Of a stretch of DNA of 64,000 bases, positions 46,126 to 58,427 are shown piece by piece. A program made the position numbers and the translations under genes. Numbering within the stretch: the first letter of the stretch is position 1; every line of letters begins with the position of its first letter. Origin of the DNA: Antilocapra americana (lineage: Eukaryota; Chordata; Mammalia; Artiodactyla; Antilocapridae); the NCBI GenBank assembly GCA_007570785.1, contig ML660201.1, positions 38,682,588 to 38,746,587 on the forward strand. Reading direction: 5' to 3'. The notes below the pieces were generated by a model. That model was not told the DNA's origin. It did not search any database and saw only the letters and a list, made by a program, of their open reading frames with translations.

Positions 46126-46499
46126 AAAGTTTAGTCAGCAGTGGCATTGTTTTATACTTTTGCTAACCTCTTTAATGTCTGACTAGATAGAAGACAGGAG
46201 CATTCATATATTGGCTTTTGCGTTCACTTTCTTATGATACAACACTAACACATCATGTCACCTCTGAAAAGCAGTATACTTGTGAGAGAGTAAGAGTGAA
46301 AGAAACAAATAACATCTTGGTATTGCTCTTGAAATAGTTTTGGCCTCACAGAGCCCCTGAAAGAGTCTTAGAGACCCTCAAAGATCCCTTAAGCACACTT
46401 TGAGAATTTCTGTGCTAAAGTGTATTTATGAAAACAAATACATGACATCCTTAGTATATTTTCCTGGAGCATCACCTTTGTGTTATTCTATTTTATAAG

Positions 46500-46870
46500 T
46501 TATATAACTTTGTTAGGTAGGCTTACTGCTAGAAGAATCCACAAATCTCAGTGACTTTACACATTCATTTCTTATTCATATCACCTTCCAGTGTAGGTCA
46601 GTAGTAGGGTCTCTGCCCCTCAACAGTCATTCAGGGACCTACGCCCCCTAGGGTATCGGAGTCTTCTAGTGGATCTTCTCTATCTGGTCAGCAGACAAAG
46701 GAAGAGCCTAGAGAATCACGTATATGAGATCATGTTCCTCTTGCCAGAATTCATGTACAACCCATAATAGTATTGGAAGCTGAAGAGTGTATCTGGTTCT
46801 GTGTCCAGAAGAAAAGGAAGCAGCAGGGTTTGACCAAGACATATTATCCTCTACCAGAATAAGCAACTAA
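46500..46870. mobile_element. Ancient mammalian repeat, family uncertain
   Basis: 'cttccagtgtaggtcagtag' and 'cattcagggacctacgcccc' occur in old LTR or MER-type repeats. I cannot name the family with confidence. Confidence 0.4.
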
Positions 46871-46989
46871 GTTCTACTAAACAAATTAAAAGAAAACTTG
46901 ATTATTTATCATCAACTTTTTTACCCTATTAACTTAAGTGGTATGTAGTGCAAAGCAGTATTGCCTCATGCTTTGAGAAGAGTTGTAGG

Positions 46990-47213
46990 GACATGAAATC
47001 TAAAATTAATTTTTAAATATTTAAACCTGTTTATTTTGAAATAATTTCAAATGTAAAGCAAAGTTGTACAAAGAACTGCATATTATACCGTTTACTCAGA
47101 ATCACCAATTGTTAATATTCTGCCACATTTGCTTTTACTCTTTTCTTTGTGTATATACATAAAAGTGAGAGTATATATGTGTACATACACAAATTCCCCC
47201 TAAATTATTTTAG
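46990..47213 (-). mobile_element. Old L1M-like fragment
   Basis: 'ttttgaaataatttcaaatg' and 'ccaattgttaatattctgcc' are antisense wording of an old L1 3' region. Confidence 0.5.
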
Positions 47214-47290
47214 AGTAAAGAGTCTGCTTGCAATGCAGGAGACCTAGATGCAATCCCTGGATTGGGAAGATCCCCTGAAGAAAGGAATGG
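47214..47290 (+). mobile_element. Bov-tA SINE fragment
   Basis: 'agtctgcttgcaatgcagga' to 'ggaagatcccctgaagaaag': the middle part only. Confidence 0.85.
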
Positions 47291-47299
47291 TGTGGGCTC

Positions 47300-47650
47300 T
47301 GGTTGGTAGGTCATTTAGCTGTTCCATCAGTTTTGCTACAATTATTCTTTTAGAAGAAGAATCCAACATTCTCTGGCCCAATCAGAGCCTTGTTTAGAAT
47401 GCTGGACTAGGAGCACCATTTCCATCTAGCACCCATTACGTGACCATGAGGATAAAGTGGATCCAGGTGGCAGGAAGGGAGACATAGAAGTTGGGTCATT
47501 GATGACTGTTTTGAGCTGTTAAATCAGTCAGCCTTGAAGCCTCCCCTACATTTGTGGTTTACAATTATATGAGCTATTAAATTCCATTTATTAAGTGAGC
47601 TAGCTTGGGTTGCTATTCTGTTAACTTTTGATATAAAGAATACTAAGTGA
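47300..47650 (+). mobile_element. Ancient mammalian repeat, LTR-like tail
   Basis: The end 'ttaagtgagctagcttgggt' preceded by 'gagctattaaattccattta' resembles the tail of old MaLR-type or related repeats. Family uncertain. Confidence 0.35.
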
Positions 47651-48534
47651 TATTCCTAGTAACAAATAGTAATGAATGTGTTGCTTTAAATTTAAAAAAT
47701 GGTGAGAAAGATGTATAAAACTTTCTCAATGCCTGAAAAAAAAGAAATGAGTATTAGGTGTTTTTTATTGTTGTTATTTATGTGCTTTCTCACCAGCTTG
47801 GTGGTAGAACCCTGGCATAGGCTACTAAGGAAGGTTAATGTATCACACTCCACAATGCATATCCCATGTTCCAGAGAATAAATACATGCGTTTATTTTAG
47901 TAGGTAAGCTGTTAACGGTTATGGAAAGGGGCTTTAGATTCATCTGGACTCGTTTCAGTTAACCAAACCAACCTGAGTGAATTAAAATATAGTCGTGGAG
48001 GTGTCAAATGCCAGGTATGTGGGGTGTCATCTGAAGTCTAAGAGCAGTAAGGATCTTGGCATGGCACCCAGCACTAAAAACCTTAAGCACTCACCAACTT
48101 TGTCATCTTGGCTTTTCCTGTGTTTCTGCTTCATTTCCAGTCTAAGCAGGCAAGTTCAAATACATAGAGAGAGAATATGATTGTGTTAGTTCGAGTCAAG
48201 CATTCTCTCCTATTCAGTTCAGTTGTGCTCATTGGTGTAAAAAATGGTTTGGGAAGACCTATCCCTGAGGGCGCGGAGAAGATTTCAGAGGCTGATTCAG
48301 AAAGAGACTACAGAGTTGGCTTCTGAAGAAACGTGTATATAAGCTACAGCCAGCTGAAAATGGCTCTGTGATGCCTTTCTGCTTCCCTCTCAGGACTCCT
48401 GCCCCTCATTATTAGCCTGTGTTTCTCTGATTTGAATTGCCAAGATGCTGACTAATAAGACTTTAGGATATGGGTTGTAATCCTTTCCAGGATTTTTTTG
48501 TTTTTTTAGTTTTACTAAATAACTGTTTTACATT

Positions 48535-48672
48535 AGCAGCATCAACAACCTGGGAGTTTGTTAGACCTACAGATTCCTGGGTTCCACTCCTGAAATACTG
48601 AAATAGAAGCTGGGGGCATGACCCAGCAATCACCCAGGTGATGTTTGAGGCACTTGAAGATTGCAAACCACT
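48535..48672 (+). mobile_element. MER5A-like DNA transposon relic
   Basis: 'agcatcaacaacctgggagt', 'ttgttagacctacagattcc' and the end 'gattgcaaaccactg' match MER5A wording. Confidence 0.65.
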
Positions 48673-48957
48673 GACCCCAAAAAGGTGGCCACAACCTGGG
48701 GTCTGTCTTCTTCCCGGCATCTCCTCCTAGCTGGGCACAGTGGTGCTGCTTGCATATAGAATCATGGTGAACATTTGCTTGTTGCTGCAAAAGAGAAGCC
48801 TAGTCTCTGGCCTCTGAAGAGTAAAACAGACTCCTATGGCACAAAGGTTACTGTCCCCAGTTCTGCAGCCTCCATCTCTTCAGTTTATCCCCAAGAGACC
48901 TCCATGTGGCGGCATTTTTTGGACATTTTTCTGTCTGTGCACAGAAACATGAGTATC

Positions 48958-49247
48958 TCCTCTTCCTCCTCCACCTTCCAACTTGCCCTCCTTTCTACTC
49001 CTGCTGTTTTCCTCTCTTCCTCTTTTTTCTTTCTTTTCCCTCCATCTCTGTTTCCTCTTCCTCTTCCTCACCCTCCCTCTTTCCCTTCTTTTACTTTTCT
49101 TTGCCTCTTTTCTCTCCATCTTTCTATACTCTTGCTCCTTGCCTTCTACTTTCTTTTTTTCTTTTCATTTTTCTTTCTCATTTTTTCCCTTCTTCCTGGT
49201 CCTCATTCTCCTGTTCTTCCTCTTTCTCCTCTCACTTCTACTTCTAG
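48958..49247. repeat. Polypyrimidine (TC-rich) tract
   Basis: About 290 bases are almost entirely C and T on the + strand with very few purines. Several overlapping open frames on both strands here are by-products of this composition. Confidence 0.93.
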
Positions 49248-49555
49248 TGGAGTTAAACTTACTCAAGAAGAGAAGGCTAATGCCTGAAAGCCATAGAAGG
49301 TGATAAATGCCATTTCTATAGTTCTAACACTCCGGGCACCTCGAGAATTATCTGGGGCCTGAGCCTGCCTATTCTGCACATGTTCCTCAAGACCTGAACT
49401 TTATGCCCTTCAGTTCTCAGCTCCCTCAGCCTCCTAGCCTACTCCCTGACCCTGAACCTAGGAATGAGCTCTCACTGTCCTGTTATGCCAGATATTTACT
49501 ATTTACCTCTAGGGTGGAGGTAGGGTGTTGAGAAGCTCTGGTGTTTAGAGTTAGC

Positions 49556-49757
49556 TAATCTCTGGATGCTGGGAAAGATTGAGGGCAGGAGGAGAAGAGG
49601 ACAGCAGAGAATGAAATGACTGGATGGCATCATTGACTCGATAGACTTGAGTCTGAGCAAACTCTGAAAGTTAGTGAAGGAAGGGAAAGCCTGGTGTACT
49701 GCAGTCTTTGGGGTCACAAAGAGTCAGACACTACTGAGTGACTAAACAACAGCAAAA
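49556..49757 (+). mobile_element. BovB LINE 3' fragment
   Basis: 'tgctgggaaagattgagggc' to 'gtcagacactactgagtgac' is the BovB 3' terminus. Confidence 0.9.
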
Positions 49758-49959
49758 TCTCTGTGGTACATATATACTCCTACTGTGACCACTTTCAAGC
49801 TACCAAGTTGACATCACTGAATGCAGAGCTGGGAAAGAAGCTTACAGGAGGCTCTCACAAACCAATCAAACCTGTTGTAGCACATACTAATGAGGGCCTT
49901 GCTAGCCATGGACCATATACAGTACAGCTCATTTTCTCATCACTATAGATGTTTGGGAG

Positions 49960-51470
49960 TTAACCATTAATGAATGAATTACTTTAAGTTGAACTATCAG
50001 TTGTTTGTTTACTCTTTAACATTCATTTTTTGGGACAGCCATTGGAATAATTAAAAACAGCACAGTGTATAATAATTGCCACAGCACTGCCTTATAGTTT
50101 AATTAAATAATATCAACTGTAAATACTGTCAAAATTGCAGCTCTTTCAATGATTTGTAAAACCCTTTTACTTATGAGTCTGAGCTGTTTCAAGATATCAC
50201 TATAAATTATAGTACCCTGTGGGTTATATATAACATGTTTCTTTATGTAACAAAGTTTGAATTAATATTCAGTTAAAATATAGAATATCATTCAGTTGCC
50301 TTGTCTTCTGTATTTGCATTCTACAGCATTCTTGGTGGATTTTTATTATTTTTAAGTAGTTTCACATTGTATTTTATGATATATTTCTTCCTGTAACACT
50401 TGCATACAGATGGAAATGTTGGGAATCTAGTTTAAGGCCGATTTTTTTTTTTTATTATTCTGTTATGTGATTGATCTGGTCAGTGAACAAGAAATTTTTC
50501 GAGGCCATCCATCACTCCAGGCAGGAGCTGAGCTAAACCTTCTAATTCACTGCTTTCAGTCAGTCATGCAAGATTCAGGTTATAAATATTGAATGTGCAA
50601 ACAACTGTTTAAATTAGCTGTCCTATCTATTTTATGCAATTTTAGTAGAAAAGCAAGCTGATACATTGTTTAGTAGTAAGAAGTGGAAGATGGTGAATAC
50701 AGTATTATCTTTCTATACGTCATTGAGTTAATCCTGTTGGCAAATATTTAAAATAGTTAGATCAAATTAATTCTTGTTCCCTTAAGTTAAATTAGAAGTA
50801 AGGCAACTGAGCATGAAATTTATGTAGCTTTTTTAGTTTTTATATTCAAACAGTAGCAAGACTGTTAGTAATTGTAAATGTAGCCATCTGTCATAAATAT
50901 AGTAGCCAATTGTTAAATGCTTAGTTCTGTGAATTTCGTTACCTCTTTGCAATAATAAAAATAGCTTAATATTTGGAAAATATTTGGGCAGGAAGGGAAG
51001 TAGCATCTGGTTTGCCCTGCCTTTCCTGGTAAGCATCTAGAATATTGAATTTGTACAGGTGTTTGTTCTTCTGCTACTTGGAGTTATAACAATTGTGCAT
51101 ACTTTCACTGGTGTTGATAAATGCAACAGATAAAATGCCAGCCATTTATAATAAATCTAGGAGGCTTTCTGTATGTAATGAACTTAGGTAAACTTCCAAA
51201 ATTGCTCTCTATGTCTTAAGTTTATTCTTCAAATTATATTATGCTGGCAACATTCTTTTAAGTAGATGACATGTATGTAAACCCACATTAATAACACGTG
51301 ATCTGCTTACCAAAGAGGAGTATTTAACTCCCTTTAGAGGCACACAGGGTGTGCAGCAGCTTATGTCTCTTAGTTGTTGGATTGCAATCTAACAGAAAAG
51401 CTGGGCAAGATTTTATGTTACATTCTCTGCCAAACTGTGCTTGGTGGTTACCCATATCCATCTTTCTCTG
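49960..51470. other. Repeat-poor intronic block
   Basis: 1.5 kb in which I can name no interspersed repeat, AT-rich with a slightly richer patch at 50465-50580. It lies between a BovB fragment and other repeats. Confidence 0.45.
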
Positions 51471-51925
51471 TAATAGAATGTTGATCAGGATAGCCATGTC
51501 CCTAGTTAAGTAGACTCACCTTCCTAGACTCCCTTTTAGCTAAAGCTGGCCACATTATAGCTAATAATCACAAATGAAGGGCCAGTAGAATTCACTTGGT
51601 AGCATTCGTGGACAAGCTTTTAAAGGTACAGGCTTAGCTAACTTGCATCTTTGGCACTTTGCTTCTTCCTTGTTTTATGCCTAAAATATAAATTCAGTAC
51701 ATGAAAGTACAACAGCTTCCTTGGGAGAATGAATGTAAAAACTATATACTGAAGATGGCACAATGAAAAAAAAGAGAAGATACCTGGGTCTCTGATGGCT
51801 TTATTGAGCCACTAACCTTCCTGAATTGCCTGTCCGTAGACTTGAAAGGGTAAATAATCCTCATTCTTGTTTAAGCCTCTATTTTTCAAGGTTACTTATG
51901 GTCTAACACATTTCTAACTGATACA
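51470..51925 (+). mobile_element. Ancient mammalian repeat, family uncertain
   Basis: 'agactcccttttagctaaag', 'acctgggtctctgatggctt' and the end 'tttctaactgatac' follow the wording of an old LTR or MER-type repeat. Confidence 0.45.
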
Positions 51926-52361
51926 CTTCTCTTTCTAAGTTTTCTAAGTCAGAATGAAATTATGCATTGTTCTTTTGTTAAACTTAATCTACTTTTAATA
52001 AACTTAATCAATAAAACTGAGCCATGCCATGTGGGGCCGCCCAAGAGGCACGGGTCATGGTGGAGAGGTCTGACAGAATGTGGTTCACTGGAGAAGGGAA
52101 TGGCAAACCACTTCAGTATTCTTGCCTTAAGAACCCCATGAACAGTATGAAAAGGCAAAATGATAGGATACTGAAAGAGGAAGCCCCCAGGTCAGTAGGT
52201 GCCCAGTATGCGACTGGAGATCAGTGGAGAAATAACTCCAGAAAGAATGAAGCGATGGAGCCAAAGCAAAAACTATACCCAGTTGTGCATGTGACTGGTG
52301 ATAGAAGCAAGGTCCAGTGCTGTAAAGAGCAATATTACATAGGAACCTGGAATGTTAGGTC

Positions 52362-52607
52362 ATGAATCAAGGCAAATTGGAAGTGGTCAAACAGGAGATG
52401 GCAAGAGTGAATGTCAACATCCTAGGAATCAGTGAACTAAGATGGACTGGAATGCGTGAATTTAACTCAGATGACCGTTATATCTACTACTGTGGGCAAG
52501 AATACCTTAGAAGAAATGGAGTAGCCATCATGGTCAACAAAAGAGTCCAAAATGCAGTACTTAGATGCAGTCTCAAAAATGACAAAATGATTTCTGTTCA
52601 TTTCTAA
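52362..52607 (+). pseudogene. BovB endonuclease-domain fragment
   Basis: An 81-codon frame carries the start of the APE-type endonuclease: the catalytic-site text NILGISELRWTGM (with the Glu of the metal site) and RRNGVAIMVNKRVQNAVL. The preceding GTWNVRS box lies in the overlapping frame ending at 52365, so a one-base shift separates them. Confidence 0.88.
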
Positions 52608-54102
52608 GGCAAACCATTCAGTATCATGGTAATCCAAGTCTATGCCCTAACCAGTAACACTGAAGAAGCTGAAGTTGAATGGTTCTAATGAAGACCTACA
52701 AGACCTTCTAGAACTAACACCCCCAAAAAAAGTCCTTTTGATTATCAGGGACTGGAATGCAAAAGTAGGAAGTCAAGAACTACCTGGAGTAACAGGCAAA
52801 TTTGGCCTTGGAGTATAGAATGAATCAGGGAAAAGGCTAATAGAGTTTTGCCAAGAGAATGCACTTGTCATAGCAAACACCCTCTTCCAGCAACACAAGA
52901 GAAGACTCTACACATGGACATCACAAGATGGTCGACACCAAAATCACACTGATTATATTCTTTGCAGCCAAAGATGGAAAAACTCTATACAGTCAGCAGA
53001 AGCAAGACTGGGAGCTGACTGTGGCTCAGATCATGAACTCCTTATTGCCAAATTCAGACTTAAATTGAAGAAAGTGGAGAAAACCACTAGATCATTCAGG
53101 TATGACCTAAATCAAATTCTTTCTGATTGTGCAGTGGAAATGACAAACAGATTTAAGGGGCTAGATCTGATAGACAGGGTGCCTGATGAACTATGGACAG
53201 AGGTTCGTGACATTTACAGGAGACAGGGATCAAGACCATCCCCAGGAAAAAGAAATGCCAAAAAGCAAAATGGCTGTCAAAGGAGGCCTTACAGGTAGCT
53301 GTGAAAAGAAGAGAAGTGAAAAGCAAAGGAGAAAAGGAAAGATATACCCGTTTGAATGCAGAGTTCCAAAGAAGAGTAGGGAGAGATAAGAAAGCCTTCC
53401 TCAGTGATCAATGCAAAGAAATAGAGGAAAACAACAAAATGGGAAAGACTAGAGATCTCTTCAGGAAAATTAGAGATACCAAGGGAACATTTCATGCAAA
53501 GATGGACTTCATAAAGGACAGAAATGGTATGGACCTGACAGAAGCTGAAGATATTAAGAAGAGATGGCAAGAACACAGAAGAACTGTACAAAAAAGATCT
53601 TCATGACCCATATAATTGTGACAGTGTGATCCCTCACCTAGAGCCAGACATCCTAGAATGTGAAGTCAAGTAGGCCTTAGAAAGCATCACTATGAACAAA
53701 GCTAGTGGAGGTGATGGAATTCTAGTTGAGCTATTTCAAATCCTGAAAGATGATGCTGTGAAAGTGCTGCACTCAATACGCCAGCAAATTTGGAAAACTC
53801 AGCAATGGCCACAAGACTTTAAAAGGTCTGTTTTCATTCCAATCCCAAAGAAAGGCAATGCCAAAGAATGCTCAAACTATGCACAATAGCACTCATCTCA
53901 CACGCTAGTAAAGTAATGCTCAAATTCTCCAAGCCAGGCTTCAGCAATATGTGAACCGTAAACTTCCAAATATCCAAGCTGGTTTTAGAAAAGGCAGAGG
54001 AACCAGAGATCGAATTGCCAACATCCACTGGATCATTGAAAAAGCAAGAGAGTTCCAGAAAACCATCTATTTCTGCTTCATTGACTGTGCCAAAGCCTTT
54101 GT

Positions 54103-54888
54103 GTGAATCACAATAAACTGTTGAAGATTCTTAAAGAAATAGGAATACCAGACCACCTGACCTGCCTCTTAAGAAACCTGTATGCAGGTCAGGAAGCAAC
54201 AGTTAGAACTGGAAAAGGAACAACAGACTGGTTCCAAATAGGAAAAGGAGTATGTCAAGGCTTTATATTGTCACCCTGCTTATTTAACTTATATGCAAAG
54301 TACATCATGAGAAACGCTGGGCTGGGAGAAGCACAAGCTGGAATCAACATTGCTGGGAGAAATATCAATAACCTCAGATATGCAGATGACACCACCCTTA
54401 TGACAGAAGCAGAAGAACTGAAGAGGCTCTTGATGAAAGCAAAAGAGGAGAATGAAAAAGTTTGCTTAAAGCTCAACATTCAGAAAACTGAGATCATGGC
54501 ATCCGGTCCCATCACTTCATGGCAAATAGATGGAGAAACAGTGGCTGACTTTATCTTTTTGGGCTCCAAAATCACTGAGGATGGTGATTGCAGCCATGAA
54601 ATTAAAAGACGCTTACTCCTTGGAAGGAAAAGTATGACCAACCTAGACAGCATATTAAAAAGCAGAGACATTACTTTGCCAACAAAGGTCCATCTAGTTA
54701 AAGCTATGGTTTTTCCAATGGTCATGTATGGATGTGAGAGTTGCACTATAAAGAAAGCTGAACACCAAAGAATTGATGCTTTTGAACTGTGGTGTTGGAG
54801 AAGACTCTTGAAAGTCCCTTGGACTGCAAGGAGATCCAACCAGTCCATCCTAAAGGAGATCAATCCTGGGTGTTCACTGAAGGACTGA
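54103..54888 (+). pseudogene. BovB reverse transcriptase, C-terminal half
   Basis: A 261-codon open stretch starts inside the reverse transcriptase. It has GKGVCQGFILSPCLFNLYAK (motif B), YADDTTLM (motif C catalytic pair), FIFLGSKITEDGDCSHEIKR and the C-terminal region with LVKAMVFPMVMYGCES. It stops at TGA 54886-54888, where the frame is lost; the remainder continues in the frame at 54789-54998. This is the best preserved BovB coding piece in the window. Confidence 0.9.
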
Positions 54889-55194
54889 TGTTGAAGCTGA
54901 AACTCCAGTACTTTGGCCACCTGATGCGAAGAGTTGACTCATTTGAAAAGTCCCTGATGCAAGGAAGGATTGGGGGCAGGAGGAGAAGGGGACAATAGAG
55001 GATGAGATGGCTGGATGGCATCACTGACTCGAACATGAGTTTGGATAAACTCCAGTAGTTGGTTATGGACAGGGAGGCCTGGCATGCTGCTATTCATGGG
55101 GTTGCAAAGAGTCGGACACAACTGAGCTACTGAACTTAACTGAACTGAAGTGAATCTACTCCGGAATTATAAAAATAACTTTTATATATATCTT

Positions 55195-55396
55195 CTTGTT
55201 AGTATTAGTCACTCAGTCATGTCCAATTCTTTATGATCCCATGGACTATAGCCCACCAGGCTCCTCTGTCCTTGGAATTCTGCAGTCAAGAATACTAGAG
55301 TAGATAGGCATTCCCTAATGTTCTCACCCAAGGACTAAACCTGGATCTTCTGCATTATAGGCAGGTTCTTTACTGTGTGAGCCACCAAGGGAGCAC
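55195..55396 (-). mobile_element. Bov-tA SINE
   Basis: Antisense Bov-tA from 'tagtcactcagtcatgtcca' to 'gagccaccaagggagc'. Confidence 0.9.
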
Positions 55397-55679
55397 ATAT
55401 CTTTGTGTGGAAATAAATCAAACTAGAATTACCATTTTAATAAGCTTTGTTATTGATAAATGTAACAATGGTATTAATAATTTTTGTAATAAAAATTACA
55501 ATTATAGGAAAAAGGTCAGATAATTTTCTTAATCTCATCCATCAAACCATATTTCCCTTAGTCTTTGATCAATCCCTGTCACCTTTTCTTACCCTGTTTA
55601 TAGTCAGTTGGAGGCTAATTTCTAAATTATTATAATATAGTGTTATAAGTCCTAGAAATAATTGTCACAAATATGGATA

Positions 55680-56205
55680 TGATTTTATTATTTCCCTGCT
55701 TAAAAGCTTTCTCTGATCTTTGATGTGGTATTAAAGGTTGCTTGATTCTGGCTCTGATTATCTTGTTTAATCACATCTCCTTTCTTCCTCCCTTCCTTTC
55801 TCCCAACATGTTTCTCAGCCCTGTCTAAAACCTCAGTCTAAAACAACTGAATTATTTCTCGGATCTTAAAGCTACTGCATACTGTTATTCTTCCATGTCC
55901 TTCCTTATCCTTTTACTGCTGTACCCTTCATATCCATCTGTGAAATCCCACTCATCCTAAAAAACTGAGTTTAGGTGTCTTTCTCGCTGAAGCTATCTGT
56001 GACTCTTCCAACTTCATATTCTGTGCTTTCCATAACACTCCTTTTACTGTTCTGTGATAGCATTTCTTAGATTGGATTATGGTTCTTTGCAGATCTGTCT
56101 TTCTCAGTAGCCTGTGAGGTCCATGAAATGTTAGATGAGCTATGTTTTATTTTGCATCTCCAATATCTTAAGTTAGTATCTGGATTGGAATAAATGCTCA
56201 GAATT
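55680..56205 (+). mobile_element. L2 LINE relic
   Basis: Pyrimidine-rich L2 wording: 'tatttccctgcttaaaagct', 'atcctaaaaaactgagttta' and the 3' end 'ttggaataaatgctcagaa'. Confidence 0.65.
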
Positions 56206-56783
56206 TTGGTATGCTTTTATAAAAAGAAAATTAAAAATACAAACTTTCTATACTTCTCATTGAATATTAGTATTATTTACCTGTTTACTAAATATATCCT
56301 GTGAAGGATATGCTGCTGGTGATTAAAAAATATTCGTCAATTACATAAAAAATAGTTATCCATCTGGGTTACCTCTGCATTTTCTTTTATTGACTTTTGA
56401 CTGACTTTCTTGCTTCTTTGCCTATAATTTTTGGTTACATACTACACATTGTGGGTTAAGACTAGTAAAGCCTGAAGTAAAAAGCCTTTGCCTTCAGAAA
56501 GGAGCATGTCCCTTTTTTCAGGCTGGTGAGGGTGTGGGGGTTGAGTCAGTCTATGGTTGGGCTGGGTCAGGCTTTTTTTCGGCTTCAGTATGATTGAGCT
56601 TGTTACTAATCTTTTGAGGGTAAGGTCAGATCTTTCCCTTCAGCAGGGCTTGAGTTCTGACCACCAATAGATTTAACAGATCAGCAGAAGCATGTCTTTG
56701 CAAACTGTAGCGGGTATCTCTCTGCTTTGTAACTTAGATGTCAGGTCTTTGGGCCACTAGGAAATTTCCATTCTGAGTCCTGC

Positions 56784-58427
56784 CCCTGGCTTTCTTTTTT
56801 TTTTTTTTTTTTTTATTGTTCTTTATTTTATTTTATTTATTTATTTATTTTTTATTGGTTTTGCCATACATTGTCATGATATCACCATGGGTTTACATAT
56901 GCTTCCCCTCCAGAACCCCCCCCCCTCCTCCCTCCCCCCCCCCCCGGGAAATCTCGCTGTACTAGCCCCGAGCATCAATCCTGGGCTGGCGATTGATTAG
57001 ACACATGACAATTAACATGCTTCAATGCCCTTCTCCCATATCATCCCACCCTTACCCTCATCCACAAAGTCCACGAGTCTATTCTATACATCTGCGTTCC
57101 TTTTGCTGTCTCGCATGTTGGGTTCTCGTTACCGTCTTTCTAAATTCCATATATATGCGTTAATATACTGTATTGTTGTTTTTGCTTCTGGCTTACTTCA
57201 CTCTGGATAATGGGCTCCAATTTCGTCCATCTGAGTAGAATTGCTTCAAATGAATTTTTTTTTAATGCTGAGTAATATTCCATTGTGTATATGTACCACA
57301 GCTTTCTTATCCATTCGTCAGTTGATGGGCATCTAGGTTGCTTCCATGTCTTGGCTATTGTAAACAATGCAGCGATGAACATTGGGGTACACGTGGCTCT
57401 TTCAGTTCTGGTTTCCTCGGTGTATATGCCCAGCAGTGGGATTGCTGGGTCATATGGCAGGTCTATTTGCAGCTTTTTAAGGAACCTCCACACTGTTTTC
57501 CATAGTGGCTGTACTAGTTTGCATTCCCACCAACAATGTAAGAGGGTTCCCTTTTCTCCATATCCTCTCCAGCATTTATTGCTTGTAGACTTTTGGATGG
57601 CAGCCATTCTGACTGGTGTAAAGTGGTACCTCATTGTGGTTTTGATTTGCATTTCTCTGATAATGAGTGATGTTGAGCATCTTTTCATGTGTTTGTTAGC
57701 CATTTTTATATCTTCTTTGGAGAAATGTCTGTTAAGTTCTTTGGCCCACTTTTTAATTGGGTTGTTTACTTTTCTAGAATGGAGCTGCAGGAGTTGTTTG
57801 TATATCTTTGAGATTAATTGTTTGTCTGTTGCTTCATTGGCTATTATTTTCTCCCATTCTGAAGACTGTCTTTTCACCTTGCTTATAGTTTCCTTTGTTG
57901 TGCAAAAGCTTTCAATTTTAATTAGGTCCCATTTGTTCATTCGTGTTTTTATTTCCAATATTCTGGGAGGTGGGTCATGGAGTATCCCGCTTTGGTTTAT
58001 GTCGGAGAGTGTTTTGCCAATGTTATCCTCTAGGAGTTTTATAGTTTCTGGTCTTATGCTTAGATCTTTGATCCATTTTGAGTTTATCTTTGTGTATGGT
58101 GTTAGAAAGTGATCTAGTTTCATTCTTTTACAAGTGGCTGTCCAGTTTTCCCAGCACCACTTGTTAAAGAGGTTGTCTTTTCTCCATTGTATATTCTTGC
58201 CTCCTTTGTCAAAGATAAGGTGTCCATAGATGGGTGGATTTATCTCTGGGCTTTCTATTCTGTTCCATTGATCTATATTTCTGTCTTTGTGCCAGTACCA
58301 TACTGTCTTAATGACTGTTGCTTTGTAGTATAGCCTAAAGTCAGGTAGGTTGATTCCGCCAGTTCCATTCTTCTTTCTCAAGATTGCTTTGGCTATACGA
58401 GGTTTTTTGTATTCCCTGGCTTTCTTT
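56784..58427 (-). mobile_element. Young L1, 5'-truncated, with target-site duplication
   Basis: A 1.6-kb antisense L1 with a T-run (A tail) at 56795-56814, the bovine L1 3' UTR with a C-rich tract (56916-56945) and an open ORF2 C-terminus. A perfect 14-bp duplication, CCCTGGCTTTCTTT, flanks it (56784-56797 and 58414-58427). The intact duplication and open frame mark it as among the youngest insertions here. Confidence 0.95.
57140..58413 (-). pseudogene. L1 ORF2 C-terminal fragment, frame intact
   Basis: About 424 codons remain open to the natural ORF2 stop at 57140. They start downstream of the reverse-transcriptase catalytic centre ([20 protein letters not shown]) and include the cysteine-rich region [20 protein letters not shown]. 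The missing 5' part (endonuclease and most of the polymerase) was lost when the copy was made. The open frame extends 40 codons into flanking DNA by chance. It cannot retrotranspose itself. Confidence 0.93.

Larger units (their letters stand above)
52022..55150 (+). mobile_element. BovB LINE, near full length, inactivated
   Basis: This 3.13-kb copy covers almost the whole element: 5' region, an AP-endonuclease domain starting at YYIGTWNVRS (about 52336, continuing into the frame at 52362), the linker (53301-53606), the reverse transcriptase (53692-54888, with YADDTTLM near 54380) and the 3' end. At least six frame breaks or stops (for instance TAA ending the frame at 52607, TAG near 52817, TAG near 53671, a small loss near 54104) make it inactive. 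BovB is known to have entered ruminants by horizontal transfer. Confidence 0.95.

Noticed and set aside
48775..49287. 170-codon open frame, with relatives in two more frames and on the other strand
   Set aside because: It lies over the polypyrimidine tract; the Ser/Phe/Leu runs (and Arg/Glu/Lys runs on the other strand) are an effect of composition.
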